Shown here piece by piece: positions 1 to 8,370 of a stretch of DNA of 64,000 nucleotides; within the stretch, counting starts at the first letter, position 1, and every line of letters begins with the position of its first letter. Origin of the DNA: Chamaesiphon minutus PCC 6605. Lineage in GTDB: Bacteria; Cyanobacteriota; Cyanobacteriia; Cyanobacteriales; Chamaesiphonaceae. A model generated the notes under the pieces. That model was not told the DNA's origin. It did not search any database and saw only the letters and a program-made list of their open reading frames with translations. The stretch is taken from positions 124,001-188,000 of the forward strand of contig NC_019697.1 in assembly GCF_000317145.1 (NCBI RefSeq). Direction: 5' to 3'. Both the position numbers and the translations under genes were made by a program.

Positions 1-1
1 T

Positions 2-781
2 TATTTGCTGGTGCGTTATCTCCAGCGCGAACTGGGTACTAATTGTACTCATGTGAAAGCTTATTTTCAGGCGGCTGGTGGTTTCAATGGCGGGACGCTG
101 GCGAGTGGTTTGAATATTTTCGATAGCGGCGAACTAGAGCAAGTCGGCAATCCGTTTTTACTCAATCCGCCGGAATCTGTCCCCACAGATGTAGACAGAC
201 ATCGCGATCCTACTGCTCCCCAGTACGATACCGAGATGGAGACTTGGGTTTCGCCATTTTTCATGGGTGTCGTCAATACGCGCATCGTCCGCCGCAGTGG
301 GGCATTATTCGATCGATGGCAGGAATCTTATGGCGCGGATTTTAGCTATCAAGAGTACTTCAAATTCAACCAGCCGTGGGCATGGCTTCAGTCTGCGGCA
401 ATGGTAGGGGGTCTGGCTGTAATTGGTGGTGCGATTGCGATCCCGCCCCTACGTTCTTTCATAGAATCGATTATCCCGCAAGTTGGGAGCGGGCCGACAG
501 AGCAAACGATGAATGCAGGTTGGTTTCGGTGCGAACTGTTGGGATGGGGTAGCCAAGGGCAACGGGTGCGGGGGCTGATTGCGGATGTGGGCGATCCTGG
601 CAATCGCGCTACGGTGAAGTTTGTCTGCGAGTCGGCATTATGTTTGGTGGTGGATTTCGACAGGTTGCCAGGAGGGGCGCAGCGGGGTGGAATTTTGACG
701 CCAGCGACAGGATTGGGCGATGTATTGGTAGAGCGGCTACAGGGGGCAGGAATGCGCCTGGAAGTTGAGACGATAATCTAA
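2..781 (+). CDS. Saccharopine dehydrogenase-like oxidoreductase, C-terminal part (5' truncated)
   Basis: The frame is open from base 2, so the start lies outside the window. The visible 259 residues resemble the C-terminal half of the saccharopine dehydrogenase / trans-acting enoyl reductase family: a dimer-interface region with aromatic and Gly-rich segments, then the ending GGILTPATGLGDVLVERL, typical of these proteins. The NAD(P)-binding Rossmann half is missing because of the window edge. A hydrophobic stretch around residues 125-155 of the visible part probably packs on the membrane or in the dimer core. Family members act on varied substrates, so no reaction can be named. The next 540 bases are repeats, so no operon partner is seen downstream. 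Confidence 0.75.
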   Translation, partial: YLLVRYLQRELGTNCTHVKAYFQAAGGFNGGTLASGLNIFDSGELEQVGNPFLLNPPESVPTDVDRHRDPTAPQYDTEMETWVSPFFMGVVNTRIVRRSGALFDRWQESYGADFSYQEYFKFNQPWAWLQSAAMVGGLAVIGGAIAIPPLRSFIESIIPQVGSGPTEQTMNAGWFRCELLGWGSQGQRVRGLIADVGDPGNRATVKFVCESALCLVVDFDRLPGGAQRGGILTPATGLGDVLVERLQGAGMRLEVETII

Positions 782-849
782 ATTAAGTAGATAGTAACCT
801 TATTTACGCCGTAGACTACTAGTGCTTAGTGTAGACCCAGGGTACCCAC

Positions 850-1083
850 CTACCGTGTATACACAAGTCTGGAGGGAAGCGAAAACCCTAAAAATCCCCC
901 TGTCTTGTCTCCCTAATCCGTCGGGGAACCCGACGTTGGCGCAGCCACTCCAAAGGAGTTACGGGAGCCGCTAAATCCCCATTGAAAAGGGGGACTTTGA
1001 CCGGATCTTAGCCCCCTTTTTAAGGGGGTTTGGGGGATTTAGATCTAGAAACGAAGTCAATCAGACTTGTGTATACACGGTAG
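850..1083 (+). mobile_element. MITE-like element, copy 1 (234 bp)
   Basis: Terminal inverted repeats of 22 bp begin CTACCGTGTATACACAAGTC and close with the reverse complement. The element is bounded by the exact 10-bp direct repeat GGGTACCCAC (840-849 and 1084-1093), read as a target-site duplication. It holds no open reading frame. The inside carries three short hairpins. Copies 2 and 3 lie at 13323-13556 (inverted) and 59793-60026 (same orientation). This copy differs from them at about six positions, including a hairpin loop that reads GAA here and TTC in the others. Confidence 0.92.
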
Positions 1084-1132
1084 GGGTACCCACAAGGGGC
1101 ACCCCTACAGATTAATTGCGTAAGGGTGCCCC

Positions 1133-1182
1133 TGTCTTGTCGTTTTTTTATTCGGGGGGAACCCCCGAATAAAAACGCCGCT
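1133..1182 (+). repeat. TGTCTTG-type hairpin element inside a REP-like motif
   Basis: Starts TGTCTTG and contains a long stem (ATTCGGGGG / CCCCCGAAT, extended by T and A runs) around 1143-1175. It splits the REP-like motif that elsewhere reads GGGTGCCCCTTGTGGGTACC (18271-18292): here GGGTGCCCCT ends at about 1133 and TGTGGGTACCC resumes at 1182. The interruption implies insertion. Confidence 0.7.
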
Positions 1183-1329
1183 TGTGGGTACCCGACTATC
1201 TCTACTAAGCACTAGTCTTTCCGTATTGGTGCAAGATGTGAGCTTATCGATTCGTTCAATTGGCAAAAGCGTAAGTTAAGGTCGCACCGCTCGATTGCCA
1301 CCAATTAACTCTCTAGTTGGGACTAAATG

Positions 1330-1548
1330 TTAGTCTTCGTCCCAACCTTCGACGTCGAGTAACTCGCTGACTGGATCTTGGAGTGTGAACCCGAACTCTA
1401 AGAGTTCATTTTTCCAATATTGCCACTTATCGCCATACAGAAAGGCAATCTTCCAAATTCGATCGCTCGGACTGAGAATCTTGGATGCTACCAAAGATTC
1501 GACTTGACGTTGCATTTTCACCATTGGGTGAAGCACTTGCTGAGTCAT
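1330..1548 (-). CDS. DUF4327-like small cyanobacterial protein
   Basis: A 72-residue protein starting MTQQVLHPMVKMQRQVESLV and ending in an acidic tail (EGWDED). The pattern HPMVKxQRQVxSLVxS, SDxIWKIAxLYGDxWxYWKxEL and QDPVSELL matches my memory of DUF4327, a short cyanobacterial family of unknown function. No signal peptide or membrane segment is visible, so it should be cytosolic. It is transcribed alone, with a 375-base gap before the next minus-strand gene. The assignment rests on recall of the family pattern. Confidence 0.7.
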   Translation of the reverse strand: MTQQVLHPMVKMQRQVESLVASKILSPSDRIWKIAFLYGDKWQYWKNELLEFGFTLQDPVSELLDVEGWDED

Positions 1549-1802
1549 AGATAAAGATTTAATTGTTTTAATGCTTAATGTGAAACTATTTTCCTGCTAA
1601 ATACTCGTGCTAGCTCTAGTAATGCGATTTGCTAGGAAAATCTACCTTTCTACTTGTACCGCACAACAGTGTAAATTGTCAAACTTAATTTGGGTGAGTA
1701 TTTTTACAAGCTTTATAGATATAGTCGGAGATTTTATCTGGGTTTGTCAGTGTGGATGTTGCGATCGGGCGGTTGGGTTATTACCCTCAGCTCCAAATCG
1801 GA

Positions 1803-1950
1803 TGCGAGTGGGGCTGCTAATTTCGATTTAGCTAGTTCAGCGCGCAGGGTCAAAATTTATAATTGATTTTTTCTTTTGCGAGTGGGGCTGCTAATTTCGA
1901 TTTAGCTAGTTCAGCGCGCAGGGTCAAAATTTATAATTGATTTTTTCTTT
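1803..1950. repeat. 74-bp perfect tandem duplication at the 3' end of a gene
   Basis: Bases 1803-1876 and 1877-1950 are identical 74-mers. The second unit contains the last codons and stop (KINYKF, stop at 1924) of the minus-strand PIN/NYN gene. The first unit is a downstream copy of that 3' end. The identity points to a recent slippage or unequal-exchange event. The rest of 1549-1923 shows nothing convincing. Confidence 0.95.
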
Positions 1951-2538
1951 GGATTCGACGATTTTACCTGTCGCGAACCAAGTATCGAGCAATTGTTTGA
2001 CTTCTGGCTCGCTTGGTTGATATTTAGAGAGGATCGACTTGAGATAGGTGTATAAAGTCGCTCTTTTTTTCGGCCTGCTTTTAGGAATTACCGCAGATAA
2101 TTTAGCTACGGCGATATCGGATAAAAAATCTTGAGAATGTGTTAGATCAGCTCGCCCAGAGAGCAGTTCCAAACTATCGATGCGACGACAGGAAATACCC
2201 AACTTGCCCAGATGTTGGATTAATGGGTCGAAACCACGATCGCGTGAGAGAATAACATAGCTAGATGTGGGCGATTGCAGACTTACTTGGCCGAGGTAAA
2301 AGGCAATATGAAAGTCTAGCGCATTTGGCCCTGTTTCTTCGACGCCGATCCACTCCACTGCTGCACCCAATTGATGCGCCTCGCGCACTAGCTCGAAGGG
2401 AATCTTAACTTGAGCGCAGCCGACAAAAATGAAAATCTTGAGATTGGGTCGTTGCAGACTAGACAATCTTACTTGAGTAACATTTTCATAATCGATAAAC
2501 AAAATTGTGGATGGAGTGGCTTTCTCGATCGATGTCAT
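1924..2538 (-). CDS. NYN/PIN-domain putative ribonuclease
   Basis: 204 residues. The N-terminus has the NYN/PIN first acidic motif ILFIDYENV (Asp16, Asn19), followed by alternating strands and helices and a second acidic cluster, YVILSRDRGFDPLIQHL (about 95-110), where the metal-binding aspartates of the fold should lie. The region after about 150 is a basic helical extension with a KSRPKKR patch, possibly for RNA binding. NYN domains are Mg-dependent ribonucleases of the PIN-like fold; the substrate here is unknown. The ATG directly follows the TAG of the upstream 69-residue gene (TAGATG), so the pair is probably co-transcribed and translationally coupled. Confidence 0.75.
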   Translation of the reverse strand: MTSIEKATPSTILFIDYENVTQVRLSSLQRPNLKIFIFVGCAQVKIPFELVREAHQLGAAVEWIGVEETGPNALDFHIAFYLGQVSLQSPTSSYVILSRDRGFDPLIQHLGKLGISCRRIDSLELLSGRADLTHSQDFLSDIAVAKLSAVIPKSRPKKRATLYTYLKSILSKYQPSEPEVKQLLDTWFATGKIVESKEKINYKF

Positions 2539-2748
2539 CTAGCCCAGATTCAGTGAGTTGACGGGAACTTCGTCCCATGAGGCGACAGTGCGCAGTCTTG
2601 CAATCCAGCCTAGTTGCTTTTGCTCGGTCGTGAGATTCCGATCGAAAGATTCGTGACAGTCTCTGGCTAGTTCTTCACTACGTGAAGCGATGCAGGCATA
2701 CATCAAGCCGCCAGGATCTAATTGCTCGTTTATCCAGATTGTTAACAT
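2539..2748 (-). CDS. Hypothetical 69-residue protein, upstream partner of NYN gene
   Basis: I do not recognise this protein. It is short, with no membrane segment and a charged middle (SRSEELARDCHESFDRNLTTEQKQ) ending in an aromatic/hydrophobic tail. Its stop codon touches the start of the NYN/PIN gene, so it is the first gene of a likely two-gene operon. A GGAGGGGG sequence lies just upstream of the ATG on the minus strand and is a strong ribosome binding site, which supports real translation. Confidence 0.6.
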   Translation of the reverse strand: MLTIWINEQLDPGGLMYACIASRSEELARDCHESFDRNLTTEQKQLGWIARLRTVASWDEVPVNSLNLG

Positions 2749-2836
2749 CGATCCCCCTCCTGAATATGTATCTTAGTTATCTAAATTTTAATCCTTATTG
2801 AGGCATTCGTGCCCAGTCTTAACAATTTCATTGTTT

Positions 2837-3310
2837 CTATTGCCTAAATCTAGCCAGTGTTTCGGCACTCATCCGACAAATTTTCCAGTCAGGTAACACA
2901 GTCGCACCCAAACTTTGATAAAACTCGATCGCGTTTTGATTCCAGTCTAGTACAGACCACTCTAACCGCCCGCAACCGCGATCGTGGGCAATTTTGGCCA
3001 CAGTAGTCATCAAAGCTTTGCCGACCCCTTGGCGGCGATATTCGGGACGCACGAACACATCTTCGAGGTAAAGTCCCGGTTGGGTGAGAAAGGTCGAGTA
3101 GCTATGAAAAAATAAAGCAAACCCGATCCCTAGATCGTCTAATTCTGCCACGATGACCTCAGCATAAGGTCGATCTCCAAATAAATGCGATCGCAATTGT
3201 TCGGTATTTCCCGTCACTCGATCGGTCAATTTTTCATACTCCGCTAACCCTCGAATTAACTCAAAAATAATATCGACATCTTTCTCTTCAGCAGCTCTGA
3301 TTTTTAGCAT
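2837..3310 (-). CDS. GNAT-family N-acetyltransferase
   Basis: 157 residues covering a single GNAT domain. The acetyl-CoA binding motif A is clear: LYLEDVFVRPEYRRQGVGKALM (the R-R-Q-G-V-G-K loop), followed by WNQNAIEFYQSLGA, the motif B helix. The N-terminus MLKIRAAEEKDVDIIFELIRGLAEYE resembles the spermidine/thialysine acetyltransferase (SAT1-like) branch, so a small amine may be the substrate, but that is inference. Cytosolic. It stands alone, followed by heptamer repeats. Confidence 0.85.
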   Translation of the reverse strand: MLKIRAAEEKDVDIIFELIRGLAEYEKLTDRVTGNTEQLRSHLFGDRPYAEVIVAELDDLGIGFALFFHSYSTFLTQPGLYLEDVFVRPEYRRQGVGKALMTTVAKIAHDRGCGRLEWSVLDWNQNAIEFYQSLGATVLPDWKICRMSAETLARFRQ

Positions 3311-3370
3311 GTATTTAGGTATTAGGAAGAAGGCAGAAGGCAGAAGGAAATATCGATCTAAATTAGAACA

Positions 3371-3412
3371 TTCTTGTCAAACTATCAACCATCAACTATC
3401 AACTATCAACTA
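3371..3412. repeat. Heptamer repeat (AACTATC)n
   Basis: Short imperfect tandem array of 7-bp units (CATCAACTATCAACTATCAA) between two minus-strand genes; one of many STRR-like arrays in the window. Confidence 0.75.
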
Positions 3413-3414
3413 AC

Positions 3415-4506
3415 TCACCATCCTTGCATCTCTACTAACTCAATACATAATTGATTGATGGCAGGGAGATCGGGATGATGCGGAAGGAGGGAATCACTAT
3501 AAGCTCGATCGAGTTCGGCGACTAAATTATCTGCAAGAGCTGTTACTTGCTCGTATGTTAATTCACCATTGAGAATCGCCATAAATTCATCGGCATCGCC
3601 AACTTCCTGGCGATCGACAAATACTTCACCCGATCGTAAAATTTCTAAGCCACTGCGTAATAAGCGGATGCAGTGCATCGCATGTTTGAGATCGAAACCC
3701 GATTGTTTTTCCATCCCCGCACGGGTAGGGTTGCGATTGGTTTGCCAGGATTGGTAAGCATTCCATTCGCGCAAGGCATTTTGATAGTGCTGACTTTTTT
3801 GGAGCAATTTAATAAAGTCGCCGCGACTATTCGTCAGATTTTGGGTGTATTCTAATACCTCATCGGTGAGATTGTGCTGTTTTAATAATCCCTTATAATC
3901 GATGTCACCAGTTAATAATTGATGCAGCTCCTGAGCTTCGGCTAGATATTCAATCTTGCCGCGTACTAGAGCATACAGATATTCGAGGAAAGCATTTAAC
4001 TCTTCTTTACTTAATGGGCGTTCTCCTGTCAAACCAAATTTTTCGGGTGTTGGCTTTTCTTGAGGCGGATTGAGCAGCCATTTTCGATGAGATTCAATTT
4101 TCTTGATTTGGGCAAAAGCATACCCAGAATAAGTATGTTTGACCCTCTTGCTCAGGAACATCCGGCGATTCTGGATTAAATATTTACCGACTTCCGTTTT
4201 GACTGGGTACTGTTTGAGCCAGAGTAGTTCGATGATATTGGGATTGGCACCAGCCAATAGTTGAATGAATTTTTTTAGCTCGTAAATAACTGTATCTTTC
4301 TGTCCGTTAAGAAATTCAAATATCCCCGATTCGGTATCCCAACCACCCTCTTTTTGCTCGACTTTATCGAAACCTAAATAATATGGTTTTCCCGCAATAA
4401 ATACTCCCCGATAGTCGAGATCGGAACCAGGACGGCTCAAGCCATAACCATGACTACCAGCCAAGCCAATCAGGATCGTGCGTTGTTCGACTTCTAGACG
4501 TTGCAT
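3415..4506 (-). CDS. DNA polymerase beta-superfamily nucleotidyltransferase
   Basis: 363 residues. The N-terminus has the nucleotidyltransferase signature GLAGSHGYGLSRPGSDLDYRG (residues about 14-34): the GS motif followed by DxD, the two metal-binding aspartates. A helical region follows with NPNIIELLWL and a long charged C-terminus, as in the predicted nucleotidyltransferase family COG3541 (YcgL-like). The target is unknown; relatives modify RNA or protein, or act in toxin-antitoxin settings. No small partner gene is next to it, so I do not call it an antitoxin. A canonical ATG start was used. Confidence 0.75.
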   Translation of the reverse strand: MQRLEVEQRTILIGLAGSHGYGLSRPGSDLDYRGVFIAGKPYYLGFDKVEQKEGGWDTESGIFEFLNGQKDTVIYELKKFIQLLAGANPNIIELLWLKQYPVKTEVGKYLIQNRRMFLSKRVKHTYSGYAFAQIKKIESHRKWLLNPPQEKPTPEKFGLTGERPLSKEELNAFLEYLYALVRGKIEYLAEAQELHQLLTGDIDYKGLLKQHNLTDEVLEYTQNLTNSRGDFIKLLQKSQHYQNALREWNAYQSWQTNRNPTRAGMEKQSGFDLKHAMHCIRLLRSGLEILRSGEVFVDRQEVGDADEFMAILNGELTYEQVTALADNLVAELDRAYSDSLLPHHPDLPAINQLCIELVEMQGW

Positions 4507-4591
4507 GGGGAGTAGAGGGTGGATAAGTGGATGGATGGATGAGTATGTGGATAGCGGTTGAGAGAACTTGCTTTCCCGACTCCCCCCACCC

Positions 4592-4954
4592 TTAAGCTGA
4601 TTGATGTAAGATTAAGCGATTACCATCTGGGTCGTAGGCATAGATTTCGCGACCGTGAGAGGCGGTGGTAATTTGCCCTGGGGGTGCATAGCCGAGTTTG
4701 GCTAATTTAGCGATCGAGTCTTCTAGGCTCTCAACCTCCAAACACATGCTCATCCCGCTTTGGTTGGGATGCCCAAATTCCTCGCGATGCTTGGGGTGTG
4801 GGCAAAAAATTCCCAATTTCAATCCGGCGATGGAGAACTCTGCATAGACATTAGGAATCGATCGATCGGGTGCAATCTCCAGGAATTGGGTATAAAAGTC
4901 TACGATGCGATCGAAATTAATACTGGCGATCGTGACGAGAGCGGAGGTAAGCAT
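4592..4954 (-). CDS. VOC-family (glyoxalase/bleomycin-resistance-like) protein
   Basis: 120 residues from the ATG at 4954; a further in-frame ATG lies 30 bases upstream, but the family begins near ALVTIASINFDRIVDFY. The beta-alpha-beta-beta-beta module is complete: NFDRIVDFYTQFL, an internal FSIAGLKLGIF strand pair, GMSMCLEVESLEDSI, and the closing YDPDGNRLILHQ, which carries the usual metal or substrate strand. VOC proteins are metal-dependent lyases, dioxygenases or binding proteins; which one applies here cannot be told. Cytosolic. It is divergent from the aminotransferase that starts at 5099. Confidence 0.8.
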   Translation of the reverse strand: MLTSALVTIASINFDRIVDFYTQFLEIAPDRSIPNVYAEFSIAGLKLGIFCPHPKHREEFGHPNQSGMSMCLEVESLEDSIAKLAKLGYAPPGQITTASHGREIYAYDPDGNRLILHQSA

Positions 4955-5098
4955 GAATATTACAATATTAACTTCAAATCGCAAACTGGCAAATGGGTTT
5001 ATAATTGGCTACGCTTGGGAACTATTATAGAAACAAAGACAACTCGTAGAGATAGTTTAACGACATTAGGCGAGATGACTGGGGAGCATCGATAAGTT

Positions 5099-6271
5099 AT
5101 GGAATTGGCACAGCGCATCACCGGGATCGAACCATCTGTCACTCTCGCCATTGCAGCCATGGCGAAAGCCATGCAGAAGGATGGCAAGGACGTTTGCAGT
5201 TTTAGTACGGGAGAACCGGACTTTGATACTCCAGCACATATCAAAGATGCTGCTAAACAAGCTTTGGATCGTGGCAAAACTAAGTATGGTGCCGCTGCTG
5301 GCGAACCACAATTACGGGAAGCGATCGCTAATAAGCTGCAACAGGATAATAACTTAAGCTATGCCCCTGCGAATATTTTAGTTACCAATGGGGGCAAGCA
5401 TTCGCTCTACAATCTGATGGTGGCATTAATTAATCCTGGCGATGAAGTAATTATCCCCGCGCCGTTTTGGTTGAGTTATCCCGAAATGGTGAAATTAGTC
5501 GGCGGTATCCCCGTCATCGTCGATACCGATAGCAGTACCGATTATAAAATTACGCCCGCAGCTCTAGATGCTGCCATTACGCCCAAAACTAAGTTATTTA
5601 TTCTCAATTCTCCTTCCAATCCTTCGGGGGTAGTTTATTCTCCGACTGAGTTACAAGCCTTGGCGCAGGTAATTGTCGATCGCGATATTATGGTTGTCTC
5701 GGATGAGATTTATGAAAAGATCGTTTACGATGGCGTCGAGCAAGTCAGTATCGGCGCACTGGGTAAAGAAATTTTCGAGCGCACGATTATCAGTAATGGA
5801 TTTGCCAAAGCCTATGCGATGACTGGCTGGCGGATCGGTTATCTTGCCGCTCCCATCGCGCTGATTCAAGCCGCTAGTGCCCTGCAAGGGCATAGTACCT
5901 CAAATGTCTGTACCTTTGCTCAATATGGAGCGATCGCGGCTCTAGAAGGCTCGCAGGACTGTGTGGAAAACATGCGCCAAGCTTTTGCCCAGCGCAGGCA
6001 AGTTATTTTAGAACGGCTCCGGGCAATTCCAGGTTTGAGTTGTGCCAAACCCGATGGGGCGTTTTATATTTTCATCAATATCGGCAGTACGCATCTCAAG
6101 TCGCTGGAGTTTTGCCAGCAGTTGCTCGAACAACAGCAAGTCGCCGTCATTCCAGGACTACCCTTTGGTGCAGACGATCACATTCGGGTTTCGTATGCTA
6201 CAGATCTCACCACGATCGAAAAAGGGATGGACAGGTTGGATAAGTTTATGAGATCGTGCGTGGGTAGCTAA
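5099..6271 (+). CDS. aspC: PLP-dependent aminotransferase, aspartate aminotransferase type (class I)
   Basis: 390 residues, the usual length for class I subgroup-gamma aspartate aminotransferases. It starts [16 protein letters not shown], then [13 protein letters not shown] and the substrate loop [16 protein letters not shown]. The fold-type I core follows: [35 protein letters not shown], and the PLP lysine in [17 protein letters not shown] (Lys237). The C-terminus has HIRVSYATD, with the carboxylate-binding Arg. It interconverts aspartate/oxaloacetate and glutamate/2-oxoglutarate; prephenate activity is possible in this subgroup. Cytosolic. It appears monocistronic. Confidence 0.92.
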   Translation: MELAQRITGIEPSVTLAIAAMAKAMQKDGKDVCSFSTGEPDFDTPAHIKDAAKQALDRGKTKYGAAAGEPQLREAIANKLQQDNNLSYAPANILVTNGGKHSLYNLMVALINPGDEVIIPAPFWLSYPEMVKLVGGIPVIVDTDSSTDYKITPAALDAAITPKTKLFILNSPSNPSGVVYSPTELQALAQVIVDRDIMVVSDEIYEKIVYDGVEQVSIGALGKEIFERTIISNGFAKAYAMTGWRIGYLAAPIALIQAASALQGHSTSNVCTFAQYGAIAALEGSQDCVENMRQAFAQRRQVILERLRAIPGLSCAKPDGAFYIFINIGSTHLKSLEFCQQLLEQQQVAVIPGLPFGADDHIRVSYATDLTTIEKGMDRLDKFMRSCVGS

Positions 6272-6311
6272 AGCGATCGCGCACTCGTTTCGAGCCGCTT
6301 AAAGATCGCCT

Positions 6312-6536
6312 CTAACTTTGAAAGGAAGCTGAATTTCGCACTAAGATCGCTTGTCTGGATCTGCCCACATCGATGCCTGGGGCGTAGGCTTCGACTACCC
6401 GATTGGTACGCTGACACTTGACAAACAGATAGTCGCAGTCCCGACACTGAGTGCGACTGAGTTGGCCGTCGAGGAGAAGACGTTCGGCACGGGGACTGCC
6501 GCAGTTGGGGCAAATAATTTTGGTAATAGCTTGCAT
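6312..6536 (-). CDS. Small zinc-ribbon protein
   Basis: 74 residues. It starts MQAITKIICPNCGSPRAERL and has a second pair in TQCRDCDYLFVKCQ, giving a CxxC...CxxC zinc ribbon, then RTNRVVEAYAPGIDV. Similar short cyanobacterial proteins exist and are often mislabelled as PriA fragments. The C-terminal 15 residues after AYAPGID look poorly conserved and may reflect a drifted stop. A longer overlapping frame on the same strand (6268-6606) is Ser/Arg-rich and lacks the motif, so I prefer this one. Probable nucleic-acid or protein binding; function unknown. Confidence 0.65.
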   Translation of the reverse strand: MQAITKIICPNCGSPRAERLLLDGQLSRTQCRDCDYLFVKCQRTNRVVEAYAPGIDVGRSRQAILVRNSASFQS

Positions 6537-6950
6537 TTACACAATTTATCGAGATGGGTTGGGCAGTTCTACACGATCGCGATAATCTCGATCGACACTC
6601 AGCCAAATATATCGCGATCGGACTGAGGGATCGAGGTAAAACCTACTAATTTGGACTCGATCCAGTCGGGGATCGACTTTAATAACTATTGAGACACAAA
6701 CATCTTGAATAGTTGTGGAATTTTTTATTAAGAAATTATAGTCCCCGATCGTCGTTGGCGGAGCCTCTGGGCATGAGCATCGCCAACCTGTGGGTACGAT
6801 AAGTACAATGGCGGAGACTGATTTAATGGTTGGTTACTAGCAAACGCTTAATAAATTCCAGATCGATCGATCGCCAGATATAATGTTAAGAATCTGTCGA
6901 TGGCGATCGAGATCCAAAATCATAGCCAAATTCATTATCTGGCTTTAAGT

Positions 6951-6997
6951 AGTGGCAGAAATCACTTCACCTTGCTCGGGCAAGGTTTTCTGCTACT
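6951..6997 (+). promoter_or_regulatory. Nested hairpin upstream of glycosyltransferase gene
   Basis: The gap 6537-7041 has no gene. It contains an outer inverted repeat AGTGGCAGAAA / TTTTCTGCTACT (one mismatch) around a perfect inner hairpin CCTTGC-TCGG-GCAAGG (6970-6985). The structure ends 44 bases before the ATG at 7042, so it would lie in the leader RNA if transcription starts upstream. Its role, such as attenuation or leader stability, is inference. Confidence 0.4.
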
Positions 6998-7041
6998 GAA
7001 TCAAACCAATTAGGGAGAGAACAGTAGCACCACTAGTAGCG

Positions 7042-8244
7042 ATGAAAATTTTAGTTCTTATTTGGGAATTTCCACCACGCCTCGTTGGCGGAATTGCTCG
7101 TCATGGAGCTGAGTTGTACCCAGAGTTAGTTAAATTGGGTCATGAAATTCACCTAATTACTGTCGAGTTTTCTCAAGCACCACCGAAAGAGATTATCGAA
7201 GGTATTTACGTTCACCGCGTTCCTGTGGCTGGCTTCAGCCAAGATATCTTTAATTGGATTGGGAATATGAACGACAGCATGAGCAAGTATAGTACCAAAT
7301 TAATAGAGTTATCTGATGATTTCGACTTAATTCACGCTCATGATTGGATGGTAGCAGATACGGCAATTTTGTTGAGTGAAAAGTTCCAAATTCCGATCGT
7401 GACGACGATCCATGCGACTGAATTTGGTAGGCATAGCGGCATTCACAACCCCAATAGCGAATACGTTCATTCTCAAGAAACACGCCTGGTAGAGGCTGCC
7501 ACCCAAACGGTCGTTTGTAGCGAGTACATGCGCCAAGAAGTAGGCCAGATCCTCAAATGTCCGTGGGAAAGAATTAGCATCATTTATAACGGTATTCGTC
7601 CCGAGAAAAAGCAACGCCCCAAAGATTTTGATTTCTGGGATTTTCGGCGCAGATTTGCCGCCGACCACGAACAAATCGTTTATTATGTGGGACGAATGAC
7701 CTATGAAAAGGGAATTTTTGTCCTCTTAAATGCCGCACCTAAAGTATTGTGGGAACTGGGCGGTAATGCTAAGTTTATCTTCATTGGCGGCGGTAATACC
7801 GATGGATTAAAACAACAAGCTTGGGATTTGGGCATTTGGGAAAAATGTTTTTTCACGGGGTTTATGTCTGATGAAGATTTAGATAAATTCCAAACCGTTG
7901 CCGACTGTGCGGTATTTCCCAGCCTTTACGAACCCTTTGGAATCGTCGCCCTCGAAAGTTTTGCCGCTAGGGTCCCAGTGGTAGTTTCTGATGCTGGCGG
8001 ACTTGCAGAGGTGGTTAGGCATACCAAAACCGGAATCGTTACCTGGAGATGGGATTGCAATTCGCTCGCCTGGGGGATCTTAGAAGTACTCAAAAATCCC
8101 GGTTATGCCAAGTGGCTGACAGATAATGCCTACGACGAACTGAGCAAACGCTTTAATTGGGCGAAGATTGCCGTACAAACAGAGGTTGTCTACAAGAAGG
8201 CATTGACTAAAACCAATCAGTCTATCCCATTAAGGGGTAGGTGA
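7042..8244 (+). CDS. GT4-family glycosyltransferase
   Basis: 400 residues with a GT-B fold. The N-terminal domain starts MKILVLIWEFPPRLVGGIARHG, the glycogen-synthase-like glycine loop, with DLIHAHDW as the acceptor-side signature. The C-terminal domain carries YVGRMTYEKGIFVLL (nucleotide-sugar phosphate contact) and the GT4 E-x7-E motif in YEPFGIVALESFAARVPVVVSD. The retaining mechanism is known for the family; donor and acceptor are not predictable. It may act on surface polysaccharide or in glycogen-like synthesis. No signal peptide. The start has GGGAG about 27 bases upstream and the ATG is unambiguous. Confidence 0.88.
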   Translation: MKILVLIWEFPPRLVGGIARHGAELYPELVKLGHEIHLITVEFSQAPPKEIIEGIYVHRVPVAGFSQDIFNWIGNMNDSMSKYSTKLIELSDDFDLIHAHDWMVADTAILLSEKFQIPIVTTIHATEFGRHSGIHNPNSEYVHSQETRLVEAATQTVVCSEYMRQEVGQILKCPWERISIIYNGIRPEKKQRPKDFDFWDFRRRFAADHEQIVYYVGRMTYEKGIFVLLNAAPKVLWELGGNAKFIFIGGGNTDGLKQQAWDLGIWEKCFFTGFMSDEDLDKFQTVADCAVFPSLYEPFGIVALESFAARVPVVVSDAGGLAEVVRHTKTGIVTWRWDCNSLAWGILEVLKNPGYAKWLTDNAYDELSKRFNWAKIAVQTEVVYKKALTKTNQSIPLRGR

Positions 8245-8370
8245 GGGGAATGTTATAGAACGATATTGGCAAGTTAAATGATAATCTTCTTGGCGTGCAG
8301 CTCGCGCAGAGGCAGAAAATAAATTGCTGGTTTAGCCAGACAGTCGGAGTCGCAGCGGTATTATTTTACA

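Larger units (their letters stand above)
818..1216. repeat. Composite palindromic intergenic region hosting MITE copy 1
   Basis: The gap 782-1329 has no gene. The arms ACTAGTGCTTAGT (818-830) and ACTAAGCACTAGT (1204-1216) are perfect reverse complements. Inside them sits a second pair built on GGGTACCCAC (840-849) and CTTGTGGGTACCC (1181-1193), plus the REP-like motif AAGGGGCACCCCTACAG (1094-1110). The 234-bp element (850-1083) and a TGTCTTG-type hairpin (1133-1182) are inserted into this palindrome, so at least three repeat layers are nested here. Confidence 0.8.

Noticed and set aside
851-1082. TA target-site duplication (IS630/Tc1-type) for the 234-bp element
   Set aside because: TA does occur at both ends, but the exact 10-bp direct repeats outside CTACCG...CGGTAG in copies 1 and 3 show that TA is part of the terminal repeat.
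1607-1831. 74-residue plus-strand frame before the tandem duplication
   Set aside because: No motif, no ribosome site, and it runs into the 74-bp duplication; Cys-rich composition looks random.
3415-4506. MNT/HEPN-type toxin-antitoxin gene
   Set aside because: The nucleotidyltransferase is large (363 residues) and no HEPN or other small partner gene adjoins it.
6268-6606. 112-residue minus-strand frame overlapping the zinc-ribbon gene
   Set aside because: Ser/Arg-rich with no motif; the alternative frame has the CxxC zinc ribbon.
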